Shown here one piece after another: positions 42,431 to 50,228 of a stretch of DNA of 64,000 bases. Positions within the stretch are counted from its first letter, which is position 1. Every line of letters begins with the position of its first letter. Origin of the DNA: Paenarthrobacter ilicis. GTDB taxonomy: Bacteria > Actinomycetota > Actinomycetes > Actinomycetales > Micrococcaceae. Both the position numbers and the translations under genes were made by a program. The stretch spans positions 2,914,001-2,978,000 of the forward strand of contig NZ_JAFBCD010000001.1 of assembly GCF_016907545.1 (NCBI RefSeq), in the 5' to 3' direction. The notes beneath the pieces were generated by a model that worked only from the letters and a program-made list of their open reading frames with translations, was not told the origin of the DNA and did not search any database.

Positions 42431-43223
42431 CGTCCTGCCCCTCGCCACCAAAGCCTTGACGGATTCCTGGCGCTCCACCCTGGCCTGGGCCGTGGGGCTG
42501 ACCGCGGCCTGCATGTTGTACCTGCCGCTGTACCCGTCCATTGGCGGCAGTTCCCAGATGCAGGAGCTGATCAACGCCCTGCCGCCACAGATGACCAAGG
42601 CCTTGAATTACGACCAAATTGCGTCAGGGCCCGGCTACACCCAGGCGACCTTGTTCGGCCTGATCGGCTTCCTGTTGATGTCCATGGCTTCCGTTGGTTG
42701 GGGCGCCGCGGCGGTGGGCGGCGATGAGGAATCCGGATTGCTGGAACTGACGCTGGCGCACAGCGTCACCCGGGTGCAGGTGGTGTTGGAACGCGCCCTG
42801 GCCATGGTGGTCCGGGTGGGCGCCCTGTCCGTCTTGGTCTTCCTGTTGGTGCTGGGACTGAACGGACCCGCCCAGCTGAATGTCGACGTCGGGCATCTGG
42901 CCGGAGCGGTGTTGCTGTTCGCCGGACTGGCTTTGCTCAGCGGGACTGCTGCGCTCTTCGCCGGTGCACTGACGGGACGGAAGGTGTACGGAGTGGCTGC
43001 GGGCGCGGCGGTGGCCGTGCTGGGCTACGTGTTCAATGCCGTGGGCCGCCAGAGTTCCACCGTTGGCTGGTTGTTGGACCTCTCGCCCTATCACTGGGCT
43101 TATGGCAACTCCCCCGTGGCCAACGGCGCGGATTGGGGAGCTGTGGGTGGCTTGCTGGGCATTTCAGCAGCCCTGATCCTGCTGGCGGCCCTGGCTCTCC
43201 AGCGCAGGGACGTGGGCGTTTAG
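42423..43223 (+). CDS. ABC exporter permease
   Basis: A 266-residue membrane protein with about six transmembrane helices and a periplasmic loop after helix 1, as in ABC-2-type permeases. It pairs with the ATPase and TetR regulator as a three-gene efflux operon. The motif DEESGLLELTLAHSVTR between helices is a typical ABC-2 permease segment. The substrate (drug, lipid or peptide) cannot be deduced. Confidence 0.88.
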   Translation: MSSVLPLATKALTDSWRSTLAWAVGLTAACMLYLPLYPSIGGSSQMQELINALPPQMTKALNYDQIASGPGYTQATLFGLIGFLLMSMASVGWGAAAVGGDEESGLLELTLAHSVTRVQVVLERALAMVVRVGALSVLVFLLVLGLNGPAQLNVDVGHLAGAVLLFAGLALLSGTAALFAGALTGRKVYGVAAGAAVAVLGYVFNAVGRQSSTVGWLLDLSPYHWAYGNSPVANGADWGAVGGLLGISAALILLAALALQRRDVGV

Positions 43224-43237
43224 CTCCAAGAGTGCGG

Positions 43238-43783
43238 TTAACTCCAACTATGGGGCGCTGGGCGGCGCGCTCCAGGAAGGGCGTTGTTCTCCCGCCACTC
43301 ATGGATCCATTCCGGCAATTCCATCTCTGCCGGGGGCGCACCGAACTCCGCGATGATTTCCTCCTGCGTCACGGGCCTGCCCTTGGTGACCAGCCGGGTG
43401 GCGATGTGCGCGCGGGCGTAGATCTCGCCGTCCACCACCATGCGCTGCTCAAAGTAGATGGCCTTGGTGTCCAGGCCGATGATGCGCGTCTCAATGCTGT
43501 ACTGCTGCCACAGCTTCAAGGACTTGCGGAAGGCGATGGTCTCCCCGGCGGCAACCGGGGTCCACCCCTTCTTGCGCATCCGCGCCCAGGTCCCGCTGCG
43601 AACCATGAGGTCGAAACGGCCCAGATCCATCAGGGAGAAGTACATTCCGTTGTTGACGTGCATGGCAATGTCGATGTCCGTGGGCAGTACCCGCAGCGGC
43701 AGCGACGACTCTTCCCAAATGCCCAAGGGCGAGCGCTTGGACGAGGTGAACAACAGCACGAGGGTGCGCAGAAGCAGATGCAT
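43238..43783 (-). CDS. Acyl-CoA thioesterase (hotdog fold, THEM6/4HBT-like)
   Basis: A 181-residue protein with a single hotdog fold. The motif LPTDIDIAMHVNNGMYFSLMD contains the conserved Asp/His/Asn region seen in 4-hydroxybenzoyl-CoA thioesterase-like proteins, and WQQYSIETRIIGLDTKAIYF is a typical strand. The N-terminal 20 residues (MHLLLRTLVLLF) are hydrophobic and may anchor it to the membrane. A palindromic site lies 8 bases before the start. Substrate chain length unknown. Confidence 0.85.
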   Translation of the reverse strand: MHLLLRTLVLLFTSSKRSPLGIWEESSLPLRVLPTDIDIAMHVNNGMYFSLMDLGRFDLMVRSGTWARMRKKGWTPVAAGETIAFRKSLKLWQQYSIETRIIGLDTKAIYFEQRMVVDGEIYARAHIATRLVTKGRPVTQEEIIAEFGAPPAEMELPEWIHEWRENNALPGARRPAPHSWS

Positions 43784-43791
43784 ATCTTGAT

Positions 43792-43807
43792 GTTACCCGT
43801 GGGTAAC
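43792..43807. promoter_or_regulatory. Palindrome upstream of the thioesterase
   Basis: Perfect GTTACCC-GT-GGGTAAC at 43792-43807, 8 bases from the thioesterase ATG, so binding there would block transcription or translation initiation. It is a likely operator; the regulator is unknown. Confidence 0.55.
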
Positions 43808-43957
43808 TTTTGGGGAAACGCCGGGTCCGGATGATGGACTCCCCAACGCCCGCTGCGCTCTATGTCCAACGATTGCACCAACGTTTACCCATGGTTCATC
43901 CAAGGCATGCACAATGTCTGAAACCCGTATCAATGAATGGACACAAGGGAGACCCCT

Positions 43958-44179
43958 TTGAGCATGCTGCAAACCACCAGGCCCCACGGCGATGTTTGGC
44001 CCCACCTCTCCCGGCATCAGGACGTTATCCTTCAGGACGCCCGGGGCAACCGGATCGAGGGAACCATCGACGGCATGACCGATGACCGGAGTACCCTGTG
44101 GATCCAGCTCAAGGGCGGCCTGGGCCGTCAACTGATCCACCACCTCGATGGCTACTGGCTGGAGACACCCGGAGCATAG
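43958..44179 (+). CDS. Small conserved-looking protein, unknown function
   Basis: About 73 residues from TTG 43958, with AGGGAG 5 bases upstream; starts at ATG 43937 or 43964 are also possible. The sequence is a charged beta-rich domain (DVILQDARGNRIEGTIDG, TLWIQLKGGLGRQLIHH) and looks like a real small protein rather than a shadow frame. It lies between the thioesterase (divergent) and the K+ channel gene. I cannot assign a family. Codon use is GC-rich like the neighbours. Confidence 0.55.
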   Translation: MSMLQTTRPHGDVWPHLSRHQDVILQDARGNRIEGTIDGMTDDRSTLWIQLKGGLGRQLIHHLDGYWLETPGA

Positions 44180-44227
44180 TGCCCCGAAGCCTGAGTCAGC
44201 GGGCCTTCCGGTGGTTAGTATTCCCCT

Positions 44228-45013
44228 ATGACTCAAGCGCGATACCGGGACCTGGTGGAGTGGCCCCTTATGGCCACAGCACTGGTCTTCCTGGCAGCCT
44301 ACGCCTGGCAGGTCATCGGCAGGGTTGACGGCGCAGCCGGTGTTCCCTTCGAGGTAATCCTGTGGATCACCTGGGGGATCTTCGCCCTGGACTACTTCAT
44401 CAACCTCTGGCTGGCCGAGGACAGAACGCGCTGGTTCCTGTGGAATCTGCACGAACTCCTGATTGTGGTGCTGCCCTTCTTCCGGCCCCTGCGCCTCCTG
44501 CGCCTGGTCACACTGCTGTCCGTCCTGCAACGCACCGTTGGCGAAACACTGCGCGGCAGGGTGGCCACGTATGTTGCCGGCGCTGCAGCAATGCTCATCC
44601 TGGTAGGTGCGCTCGCGGTCCTGGACGTTGAACAAACCGACCCCGAGGCCAAAATCAAAACCTTTGGCGACGCCGCGTGGTGGGCCGTCACCACCATCAC
44701 CACCGTGGGATACGGCGATCTTTACCCGGTGACTCCCATCGGCAGGATTGTGGCAGCTGCCCTCATGATGAGCGGGATTGCCGTCCTGGGTATCGTCACC
44801 GCCTCCATCGCATCATGGCTTGTGCAACGGATCGAGGAGAACGCCGAGGGCGCGGCTGCTGCTGCGGGAGCCGCCGCGGGAGAAAAGGTCGCCGCTGCCG
44901 AGGAACCCGTCCGGGCGGAGATGGCAGACCTGGTGACCGAAATTGCGGCGCTCAGGCTGGAAATTGCTGAGCTGCGTGAAAACACCAAGCTCCAGCGGGA
45001 GCACGGGGCTTAG
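44228..45013 (+). CDS. Voltage-gated-type potassium channel
   Basis: A 261-residue membrane channel. The N-terminal region has S1-S4-like helices; the fourth has regularly spaced arginines (FRPLRLLRLVTLLSVLQR). The pore is TITTVGYGDLYPVT with the selectivity filter GYGD at 161-164, followed by the inner helix. The last 60 residues are Ala-rich and then coiled coil (MADLVTEIAALRLEIAELRE), a likely tetramerisation tail. It conducts K+ and may set membrane potential. Confidence 0.92.
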   Translation: MTQARYRDLVEWPLMATALVFLAAYAWQVIGRVDGAAGVPFEVILWITWGIFALDYFINLWLAEDRTRWFLWNLHELLIVVLPFFRPLRLLRLVTLLSVLQRTVGETLRGRVATYVAGAAAMLILVGALAVLDVEQTDPEAKIKTFGDAAWWAVTTITTVGYGDLYPVTPIGRIVAAALMMSGIAVLGIVTASIASWLVQRIEENAEGAAAAAGAAAGEKVAAAEEPVRAEMADLVTEIAALRLEIAELRENTKLQREHGA

Positions 45014-45028
45014 GACCTTCACGCCCGC

Positions 45029-45112
45029 CACCACCCACTTTGGCCCGCACATCCGACGACACGCCGGACCCAGGGGCTCCTGCGCGGGGACATGTCTCCA
45101 AAGTTGGTGGTG
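45029..45112. repeat. Long inverted repeat downstream of the K+ channel gene
   Basis: Arms 45029-45043 (CACCACCCACTTTGG) and 45098-45112 (CCAAAGTTGGTGGTG) pair with one mismatch around a 54-base spacer that can fold further. It lies 16 bases after the channel stop and may be its terminator, or a dispersed palindrome. Confidence 0.7.
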
Positions 45113-45141
45113 ACGGCGATTCAGCTCAAAGACGAGGGCAT

Positions 45142-45176
45142 AAAAAAAATCCCCGGAACCATTGGTTCCGGGGATT
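45142..45176 (-). terminator. Rho-independent terminator of tRNA-Tyr
   Basis: Stem AATCCCCGGAACC (45148-45160) / GGTTCCGGGGATT (45164-45176) with an ATT loop, followed on the minus strand by an eight-base T-run (45142-45149, partly in the stem). It starts 10 bases past the tRNA 3' end. Confidence 0.93.
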
Positions 45177-45185
45177 TCCTTTGGG

Positions 45186-45267
45186 TGGCAGATGAGGGAT
45201 TCGAACCCCCGTAGGCGTTGCCAGCTGATTTACAGTCAGCCCCCTTTGGCCGCTCGGGTAATCTGCC
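45186..45267 (-). tRNA. tRNA-Tyr (anticodon GTA)
   Basis: An 82-base class II tRNA on the minus strand: acceptor GGCAGAT/ATCTGCC, anticodon stem around CTGTAAA (GTA), long variable arm, T-arm GGGGG...CCCTC region with TTCGAAT, discriminator A. CCA is not encoded. Followed by its own terminator, so it is transcribed alone. Confidence 0.95.
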
Positions 45268-45395
45268 GAACTTCAAAAGAAGATCACTTCCGGAGACCGT
45301 TTCTTTTAGATCCGGCAACCGAAGGCAGAGACAACTGTACAGAACTTTCTGCGAAGAATCTAATCGGACTCCGGCCCGGGATTTTGCCCGGGGGC

Positions 45396-45662
45396 TCAGG
45401 CCTCGCCGAGGATCCGGCCAGCCAATTTCGCCTCGAACTTCTCAGCCTGCTCCGGGGTGATCTGGTTCAGCTGAACCGCCCGCTGCAGGTCAGCGTGGAC
45501 CCCGTCCATTCGGGCGGCAGCATCGGGAACAGGGCTCAACACCACGGACGCAGCAACAGCCGCGGCGGCCACGGCACTGGCGGCGGCGATTGCGGCCGAA
45601 CCAATGGACCCCCGCGCCGCAGACGCTGATTTGCTGACGTAGTGGACGGCCTTGCTGCTCAT
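45396..45662 (-). CDS. Small Ala-rich membrane protein, unknown function
   Basis: An 88-residue protein. Residues 18-45 are a hydrophobic Ala/Val-rich helix (SAAIAAASAVAAAAVAASVV), and the end is an amphipathic helix (QITPEQAEKFEAKLAGRIL). The ATG has a strong ribosome site (GGAGG 6 bases upstream), which supports translation despite the small size. It lies upstream of tRNA-Tyr on the same strand. No family is recognised; it could be a secreted or membrane-anchored peptide. Confidence 0.68.
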   Translation of the reverse strand: MSSKAVHYVSKSASAARGSIGSAAIAAASAVAAAAVAASVVLSPVPDAAARMDGVHADLQRAVQLNQITPEQAEKFEAKLAGRILGEA

Positions 45663-45845
45663 GCTTTTCCTCCGGCGTTGTGCTTCCTACAACTGGTACA
45701 ACTCTCAACCCGGCCCCTCGGTTCCAGCCCTGCATGTGCTGTGAGCGAACTGTGAAACACATCCACCCTCCCAAGGGGCGCCTTCCGTACTAGGCTGGAT
45801 GCCAGACCAATCCGCCCTCACAGGGCCCCCAACCTAAGGAGAGTC

Positions 45846-46337
45846 ATGGCAGGCGAATCCACATTCGACGTCGTCAGCAAGGTAGACAAGCAAGAGGTCG
45901 CCAACGCGCTCAACCAGTCCCAGAAGGAGATCGCGCAGCGGTACGACTTCAAGGGTGTTGGCGCTGAGATCGACTTCAGCGGCGAGAAGATCCTCATGAA
46001 GGCCAACTCCGAGGACCGCGTCCTGGCCGTCCTGGACGTTTTCCAGTCCAAGCTCATCAAGCGCGGCATCTCCTTGAAGTCCCTGGACCAGGGAGAGCCT
46101 TTCCCCTCCGGCAAGGAATTCCGCCTTGAGTGCACCATCAAGGAGGGCATTGCCCAGGACATCGCCAAGAAGATCAACAAGATCATCCGTGACGAAGCGC
46201 CCAAGTCCGTCAAGTCCCAGATCCAGGGCGATGAGCTCCGCGTGACCTCCAAATCCCGTGACGATCTTCAGGAAACCATGAACATCCTCAAGAAGTTCGA
46301 GGAAACCGATCTTCAGTTCGTGAACTTCCGCAGCTAG
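45846..46337 (+). CDS. YajQ family nucleotide-binding protein
   Basis: A 163-residue YajQ protein. The family has two ferredoxin-like domains and some members bind cyclic di-GMP or other nucleotides, or interact with RNA or tRNA. Hallmarks are ESTFDVVSKVDKQEVANAL and RYDFKGVGAEI near the N-terminus, and VKSQIQGDELRVTSKSRDD. AAGGAGAG lies before the ATG. It is highly conserved in bacteria and here is monocistronic, ending in a strong terminator. Its role here is unknown. Confidence 0.93.
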   Translation: MAGESTFDVVSKVDKQEVANALNQSQKEIAQRYDFKGVGAEIDFSGEKILMKANSEDRVLAVLDVFQSKLIKRGISLKSLDQGEPFPSGKEFRLECTIKEGIAQDIAKKINKIIRDEAPKSVKSQIQGDELRVTSKSRDDLQETMNILKKFEETDLQFVNFRS

Positions 46338-46357
46338 TTCACGTCCGCAGGACCTCC

Positions 46358-46403
46358 GGGGGCCGCCGGGATCAGCAATGATCCCGGCGGCCCCCGTTGT
46401 GTT
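46358..46403 (+). terminator. Terminator of the yajQ gene
   Basis: Perfect 17-base stem (46358-46374 / 46379-46395, core GGGGGCCGCCGGGATCA), loop GCAA, then GTTGTGTTT. It starts 20 bases past the stop codon. Confidence 0.9.
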
Positions 46404-46505
46404 TCGCGGCAATCCCACACCGGTTGGTCCATCGACCGCCGTAATGGAAAAATGCATTAGGGCATAAATAGTTTGCGTAATCGCCGGGAGACAGTATTCT
46501 TCTTC

Positions 46506-46521
46506 CTTAGGCGGGCCTAAG
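46506..46521. promoter_or_regulatory. Candidate iron-responsive operator of efeUOB
   Basis: Perfect palindrome CTTAGGC-GG-GCCTAAG, 28 bases before the EfeU start, in the promoter region of an iron-uptake operon. It shares TTAGG...CCTAA with DtxR/IdeR boxes, but its half-spacing differs. Regulation by an IdeR/DtxR-type repressor is inference. Confidence 0.55.
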
Positions 46522-46549
46522 TATGGTCCCCCTTAGTGAAAGAACTCCC

Positions 46550-47404
46550 ATGACCGCCAACTTCCTGATCGGCCTGCGCGAAGGCCTTGAGGCATCACTC
46601 ATCGTGGTCCTCCTGATGGCCTACCTCGTCAAGTCGGACAGGCGGCATCTGATTCCCCGTCTTTGGGCCGGCGTCGGACTCGCAATCGCCATTTCCCTCG
46701 CCTTCGGCGCACTGCTGACCTTCGGTCCCCGCGGCCTGACGTTCGAAGCCCAGGAAGCCATTGGCGGCGGCCTGTCGATCGTCGCGGTGGGCCTGGTCAC
46801 CTGGATGGTTTTCTGGATGGCCCGCACCGCGCGCAGCCTGGGCAGCGAGCTCCGGTCCCATGTGGATAAAGCGGCCGACGGCGCCGCCTGGGGCCTTGTG
46901 CTGGTGGCGGCACTGGCAGTGGGCCGGGAAGGGCTGGAAACGGCGCTCTTCATCTGGGCAGCAGCACAGGCTACCGGCGAAACGACGTTCCCGCTGCTCG
47001 GCGCACTGCTGGGCCTCCTGGCGGCCGCCGGCCTGGGTTACCTCCTGCACCGTGGTGTCCTGAAAGTGAACCTCGGCCGCTTCTTTACCTGGACGGGAGT
47101 CGGCCTGATCGTGATTGCGGGCGGCGTCCTGGCCTACGGCGTCCACGATCTGCAGGAAGCCGGCATTCTCCCTGGCCTCCACAACCTGGCCTTTGACGTA
47201 TCAGCCGCCATCCCGCCGTCGTCCTGGTACGGCACCCTGCTCAAGGGCACCCTGAACTTCTCCCCCGCAACAACCTGGCTGGAAGCCGGCGCCTGGCTGC
47301 TCTACGTGATCCCGGTGATGTTCCTGTACATCCGGGCAAACCGTAAGCCAACAAGCACATCTTCCATCAAGGCTCCCGCTTCCGTGGTCACGGCACACCC
47401 CTGA
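46550..47404 (+). CDS. efeU: EfeU-type ferrous/ferric iron permease (FTR1 family)
   Basis: A 284-residue inner-membrane iron permease. Two REXXE iron-binding motifs are present: LREGLEASL near the N-terminus and VGREGLETALF at mid-protein, the hallmark of FTR1/EfeU. Seven transmembrane helices are predicted. I start at MTANFLIGL (ATG 46550), since the 9-residue longer frame is charged and not like the family. It is the first gene of an efeUOB operon that takes up iron, with peroxidase and cupredoxin-domain partners. Confidence 0.93.
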   Translation: MTANFLIGLREGLEASLIVVLLMAYLVKSDRRHLIPRLWAGVGLAIAISLAFGALLTFGPRGLTFEAQEAIGGGLSIVAVGLVTWMVFWMARTARSLGSELRSHVDKAADGAAWGLVLVAALAVGREGLETALFIWAAAQATGETTFPLLGALLGLLAAAGLGYLLHRGVLKVNLGRFFTWTGVGLIVIAGGVLAYGVHDLQEAGILPGLHNLAFDVSAAIPPSSWYGTLLKGTLNFSPATTWLEAGAWLLYVIPVMFLYIRANRKPTSTSSIKAPASVVTAHP

Positions 47405-47447
47405 TCCTGCGCCCGTCGCCACTCTCCCCCTCAACAAAGGACACACC

Positions 47448-48635
47448 ATGTTCGGCACGCCCCTGCCCGCTTCCCGCAAGCACCGCACGTCCCTGGCCGT
47501 GATCGGCGCCGCTGCCGCGCTGCCCCTGGTCCTTGCCGGGTGCACCGACAACACCAAACCTGCCAGCGCCACCGACGGACCCATCCAGGTTTCCAGCACG
47601 GCCACTGAATGCAAGGTCTCCAGCGCCACTGCCCCCAGCGGCAACCTGACGTTCTCGGTCAAGAACGATGGCAATGAAGTCACCGAGTTCTACCTGCTGG
47701 CCGAAGACGGCCTGCGCATCCTGGGCGAAGTGGAAAACATCGGCCCGGGCATCTCCCGCAACCTGGTGGTCACGGCCCCCGCGGGCAAGTACAACACCGC
47801 ATGCAAGCCGGGCATGCAGGGCGACGGTATCCGGGCGTCCTTCGAGGTCACGGAGTCCGGCAACAAACCCAGTGTTGACGCGGACATGCAGAAGCTCCTG
47901 GACACCGGAACCCAGCAGTACACGGCGTATGTGAAGGACCAAACAGAGCAGCTGGTCACGGGCACCAAGGCGTTCGCGGATGCCTTTGCCGCCGGGGATG
48001 CTGCCAAGGCACGCGATCTGTACGCGGCCACACGCATGCACTGGGAGCGGATCGAGCCGGTAGCCGAATCGTTCGGGGACCTGGATCCCAAGCTCGACGC
48101 CCGCGAAGCTGACCTCGAGCCCGGCCAGGAATGGACCGGGTGGCACCGCGCAGAAAAGGACCTGTTCCCGCCGGCCGGTTACACCGCCATGACCCCCGCC
48201 GAGCGGACCGCCATCTCCACGCAACTGGTTGCCGATACCGAGGACCTCGCCAAGCGCACCCGCACCGTGGAGCTCACGGCGGACAAGCTGGGTAACGGCG
48301 CCAAGGAACTCCTGGATGAGGTGGCAACCGGCAAGGTCACCGGTGAAGAAGAGATCTGGTCCCACACGGACCTCTGGGACTTCCAGGCCAACGTGGACGG
48401 CGCACGGATTGCTTTCGAAAGCCTGAAGCCCGCCCTGGAGCAGAAGGACCCCGAGCTCGCCACCTCACTGGACGGCAAGTTCAGCGCCCTGCAGGCTGAG
48501 CTCAAGAAGCACGCCAAGGGCAACGGTTTCGCCTACTACAACGAGCTGGCCCCGGAGCAGGTCCAGCAGCTCGCAGCCCTGGTCGATTCGCTGGGTGAGC
48601 CCCTTTCCAAGCTCACCGCAGCAGTGGTGTTGTGA
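47448..48635 (+). CDS. efeO: EfeO iron-uptake lipoprotein (cupredoxin + M75-like)
   Basis: A 395-residue exported protein. A lipobox VLAGC gives the lipid Cys at 32, so it is anchored outside the membrane. Residues about 45-140 are a cupredoxin-like domain, followed by the helical EfeO/M75 peptidase-like domain with HWERIEPVAESF and HRAEKDLFPP regions. It is thought to receive or oxidise iron for EfeU. It is the long, cupredoxin-containing form. The stop overlaps the EfeB start as GTGA. Confidence 0.93.
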   Translation: MFGTPLPASRKHRTSLAVIGAAAALPLVLAGCTDNTKPASATDGPIQVSSTATECKVSSATAPSGNLTFSVKNDGNEVTEFYLLAEDGLRILGEVENIGPGISRNLVVTAPAGKYNTACKPGMQGDGIRASFEVTESGNKPSVDADMQKLLDTGTQQYTAYVKDQTEQLVTGTKAFADAFAAGDAAKARDLYAATRMHWERIEPVAESFGDLDPKLDAREADLEPGQEWTGWHRAEKDLFPPAGYTAMTPAERTAISTQLVADTEDLAKRTRTVELTADKLGNGAKELLDEVATGKVTGEEEIWSHTDLWDFQANVDGARIAFESLKPALEQKDPELATSLDGKFSALQAELKKHAKGNGFAYYNELAPEQVQQLAALVDSLGEPLSKLTAAVVL

Positions 48636-50086
48636 GCGGCTGCCCTTACGGGCACGCCGGGGAGCCTGCCGACGCTGACCGCAATGGCGAGGGTGCCGGC
48701 GTCGAAAGTTCCGACGTGACTGCCGCAGCTCCTGACAGTACTTCCACGTCTGACAGTACCTCCACGTCCGACGGCGGCCCTGCGGCTGCCGCTGAGGCGG
48801 GCACCCCGCGCTTCTCCCGGCGTGGGCTGTTGTCCCTCGCCGGGGTGGGTGGCGCGGGTGCTGTTGCGGGAATCGCAGCCGGCTTCCTTGGCCATGATCT
48901 GGTGACTGCAGGCGCAGCCAAGGCTGCAACCCCTGATGCCGGGTCAGCAGTTGTACCGTTTTTTGGCGAGCATCAGGCAGGCATCACCACGCCCGCGCAG
49001 GACCGTCTGCACATGGCCGCTTTTGACGTGACCACGGAGGACCGGAAAGAGCTCATCAAGCTCCTCAAGGACTGGACCGCCGCGGCCGAGGCCATGACCA
49101 CCGGAGCGCCCACGGGCAAAACCGGCGCTGTGGACGGCCCCTACGACGCTCCGCCGGAAGACACCGGAGAAGCCCTGGACCTTCCGGCCGCAAAACTGAC
49201 CCTCACGTTCGGCTTCGGCGCCGGACTGTTCGAGAAGGACGGCAAGGCACGGTTCGGGCTGGAGGGGCGCAGGCCCGAAGCTTTGATCGACCTCCCGCAT
49301 TTCCCCGGCGACGATTTGCAACCGGCGCGCACGGGCGGGGACATCGTGATCCAGGCCTGTGCGGATGACCCGCAGGTTGCCGTGCACGCCATCCGCAACC
49401 TGGCCCGGATCGGGTTCGGCAAGGTACGGGTCCGATGGTCGCAACTGGGTTTTGGCCGCACGTCCTCCACGTCCAGGGCGCAGGTGACGCCGCGGAATCT
49501 CTTTGGCTTCAAGGACGGCACCAACAACCTCAAGGTCGAGGACAACTCCTTGCTGGATGACCACGTGTGGGTCCCGGCGGGGGCTCGGGCCAGTGAACAG
49601 TGGATGGCCGGCGGCAGCTACCTTGTTGCCCGCAGGATCCAAATGCACATTGAGATCTGGGACCGGACGTCCCTGCGTGAACAAGAGGGCGTGATTGGCC
49701 GGACCAAGGGAGCCGGCGCTCCCCTGTCCGGCGGCGACGAGTTCACCGCCCCCGATTTCGCGCTGGCAGGGCGCAACGGGGATCCCCTGATTTCGGTTGA
49801 TTCGCATGTACGGCTGGCGCACCCGGACCAGAACGGTGGCATCCGGATGCTGCGGCGGGGCTACAACTTCACTGATGGCTCGGATGGTTTGGGGCACCTG
49901 GATGCCGGCCTGTTCTTCATCGCCTTCGTCAAGGACCCGCGCACCCACTACGTGCCCATGCAACTGGCGCTGGCCAAGAGCGACAAACTCTCCGTTGAGT
50001 ACCTGAAACACACCGGATCAGGGCTGTTCGCTGTGCCTCCGGGTGTTGAAGCGGGCGGGTTCATCGGGCAAGGGCTGTTCGCCTGA
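48632..50086 (+). CDS. efeB: EfeB, Tat-exported DyP-type heme peroxidase
   Basis: A 484-residue dye-decolourising peroxidase. The Tat signal begins with the twin-arginine at 63-64 (FSRRGLLSLAG), preceded by an unusually long 60-residue N-terminus rich in Ser/Asp/Thr that starts MSGCPYGHAG. The DyP GXXDG motif is GFKDGTNN; VQACADDPQVAVHAIRNL-type and SLREQEGVIGRTKG segments fit the family. It acts outside the cell, probably helping EfeO release or oxidise iron. The start is GTG, coupled to efeO. Confidence 0.92.
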   Translation: MSGCPYGHAGEPADADRNGEGAGVESSDVTAAAPDSTSTSDSTSTSDGGPAAAAEAGTPRFSRRGLLSLAGVGGAGAVAGIAAGFLGHDLVTAGAAKAATPDAGSAVVPFFGEHQAGITTPAQDRLHMAAFDVTTEDRKELIKLLKDWTAAAEAMTTGAPTGKTGAVDGPYDAPPEDTGEALDLPAAKLTLTFGFGAGLFEKDGKARFGLEGRRPEALIDLPHFPGDDLQPARTGGDIVIQACADDPQVAVHAIRNLARIGFGKVRVRWSQLGFGRTSSTSRAQVTPRNLFGFKDGTNNLKVEDNSLLDDHVWVPAGARASEQWMAGGSYLVARRIQMHIEIWDRTSLREQEGVIGRTKGAGAPLSGGDEFTAPDFALAGRNGDPLISVDSHVRLAHPDQNGGIRMLRRGYNFTDGSDGLGHLDAGLFFIAFVKDPRTHYVPMQLALAKSDKLSVEYLKHTGSGLFAVPPGVEAGGFIGQGLFA

Positions 50087-50163
50087 CCTTCGGCCCGTTC
50101 CGTGGCTGCGTTCCTGCCGTGACTGCGTTGGTGCCCCGCAATTCCGTCGCTGGCCCACTCCTG

Positions 50164-50200
50164 CGTTGCTGCCCAGCGACGGGTTAGTGGGGCAGCAACG
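50164..50200. repeat. Inverted repeat between convergent efeB and htpX
   Basis: Perfect 11-base arms CGTTGCTGCCC (50164-50174) / GGGCAGCAACG (50190-50200) with a 15-base spacer. The surrounding 120 bases hold repeated GTTGGTGCC/GCGTTG-like phrases. It may terminate both genes. Confidence 0.65.
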
Positions 50201-50228
50201 AGGTTAGTGGCGGAAACACAGCCGAGTA

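Noticed and set aside
45121..45318. A 65-codon frame across tRNA-Tyr
   Set aside because: Overlaps the tRNA and its terminator; not a gene.
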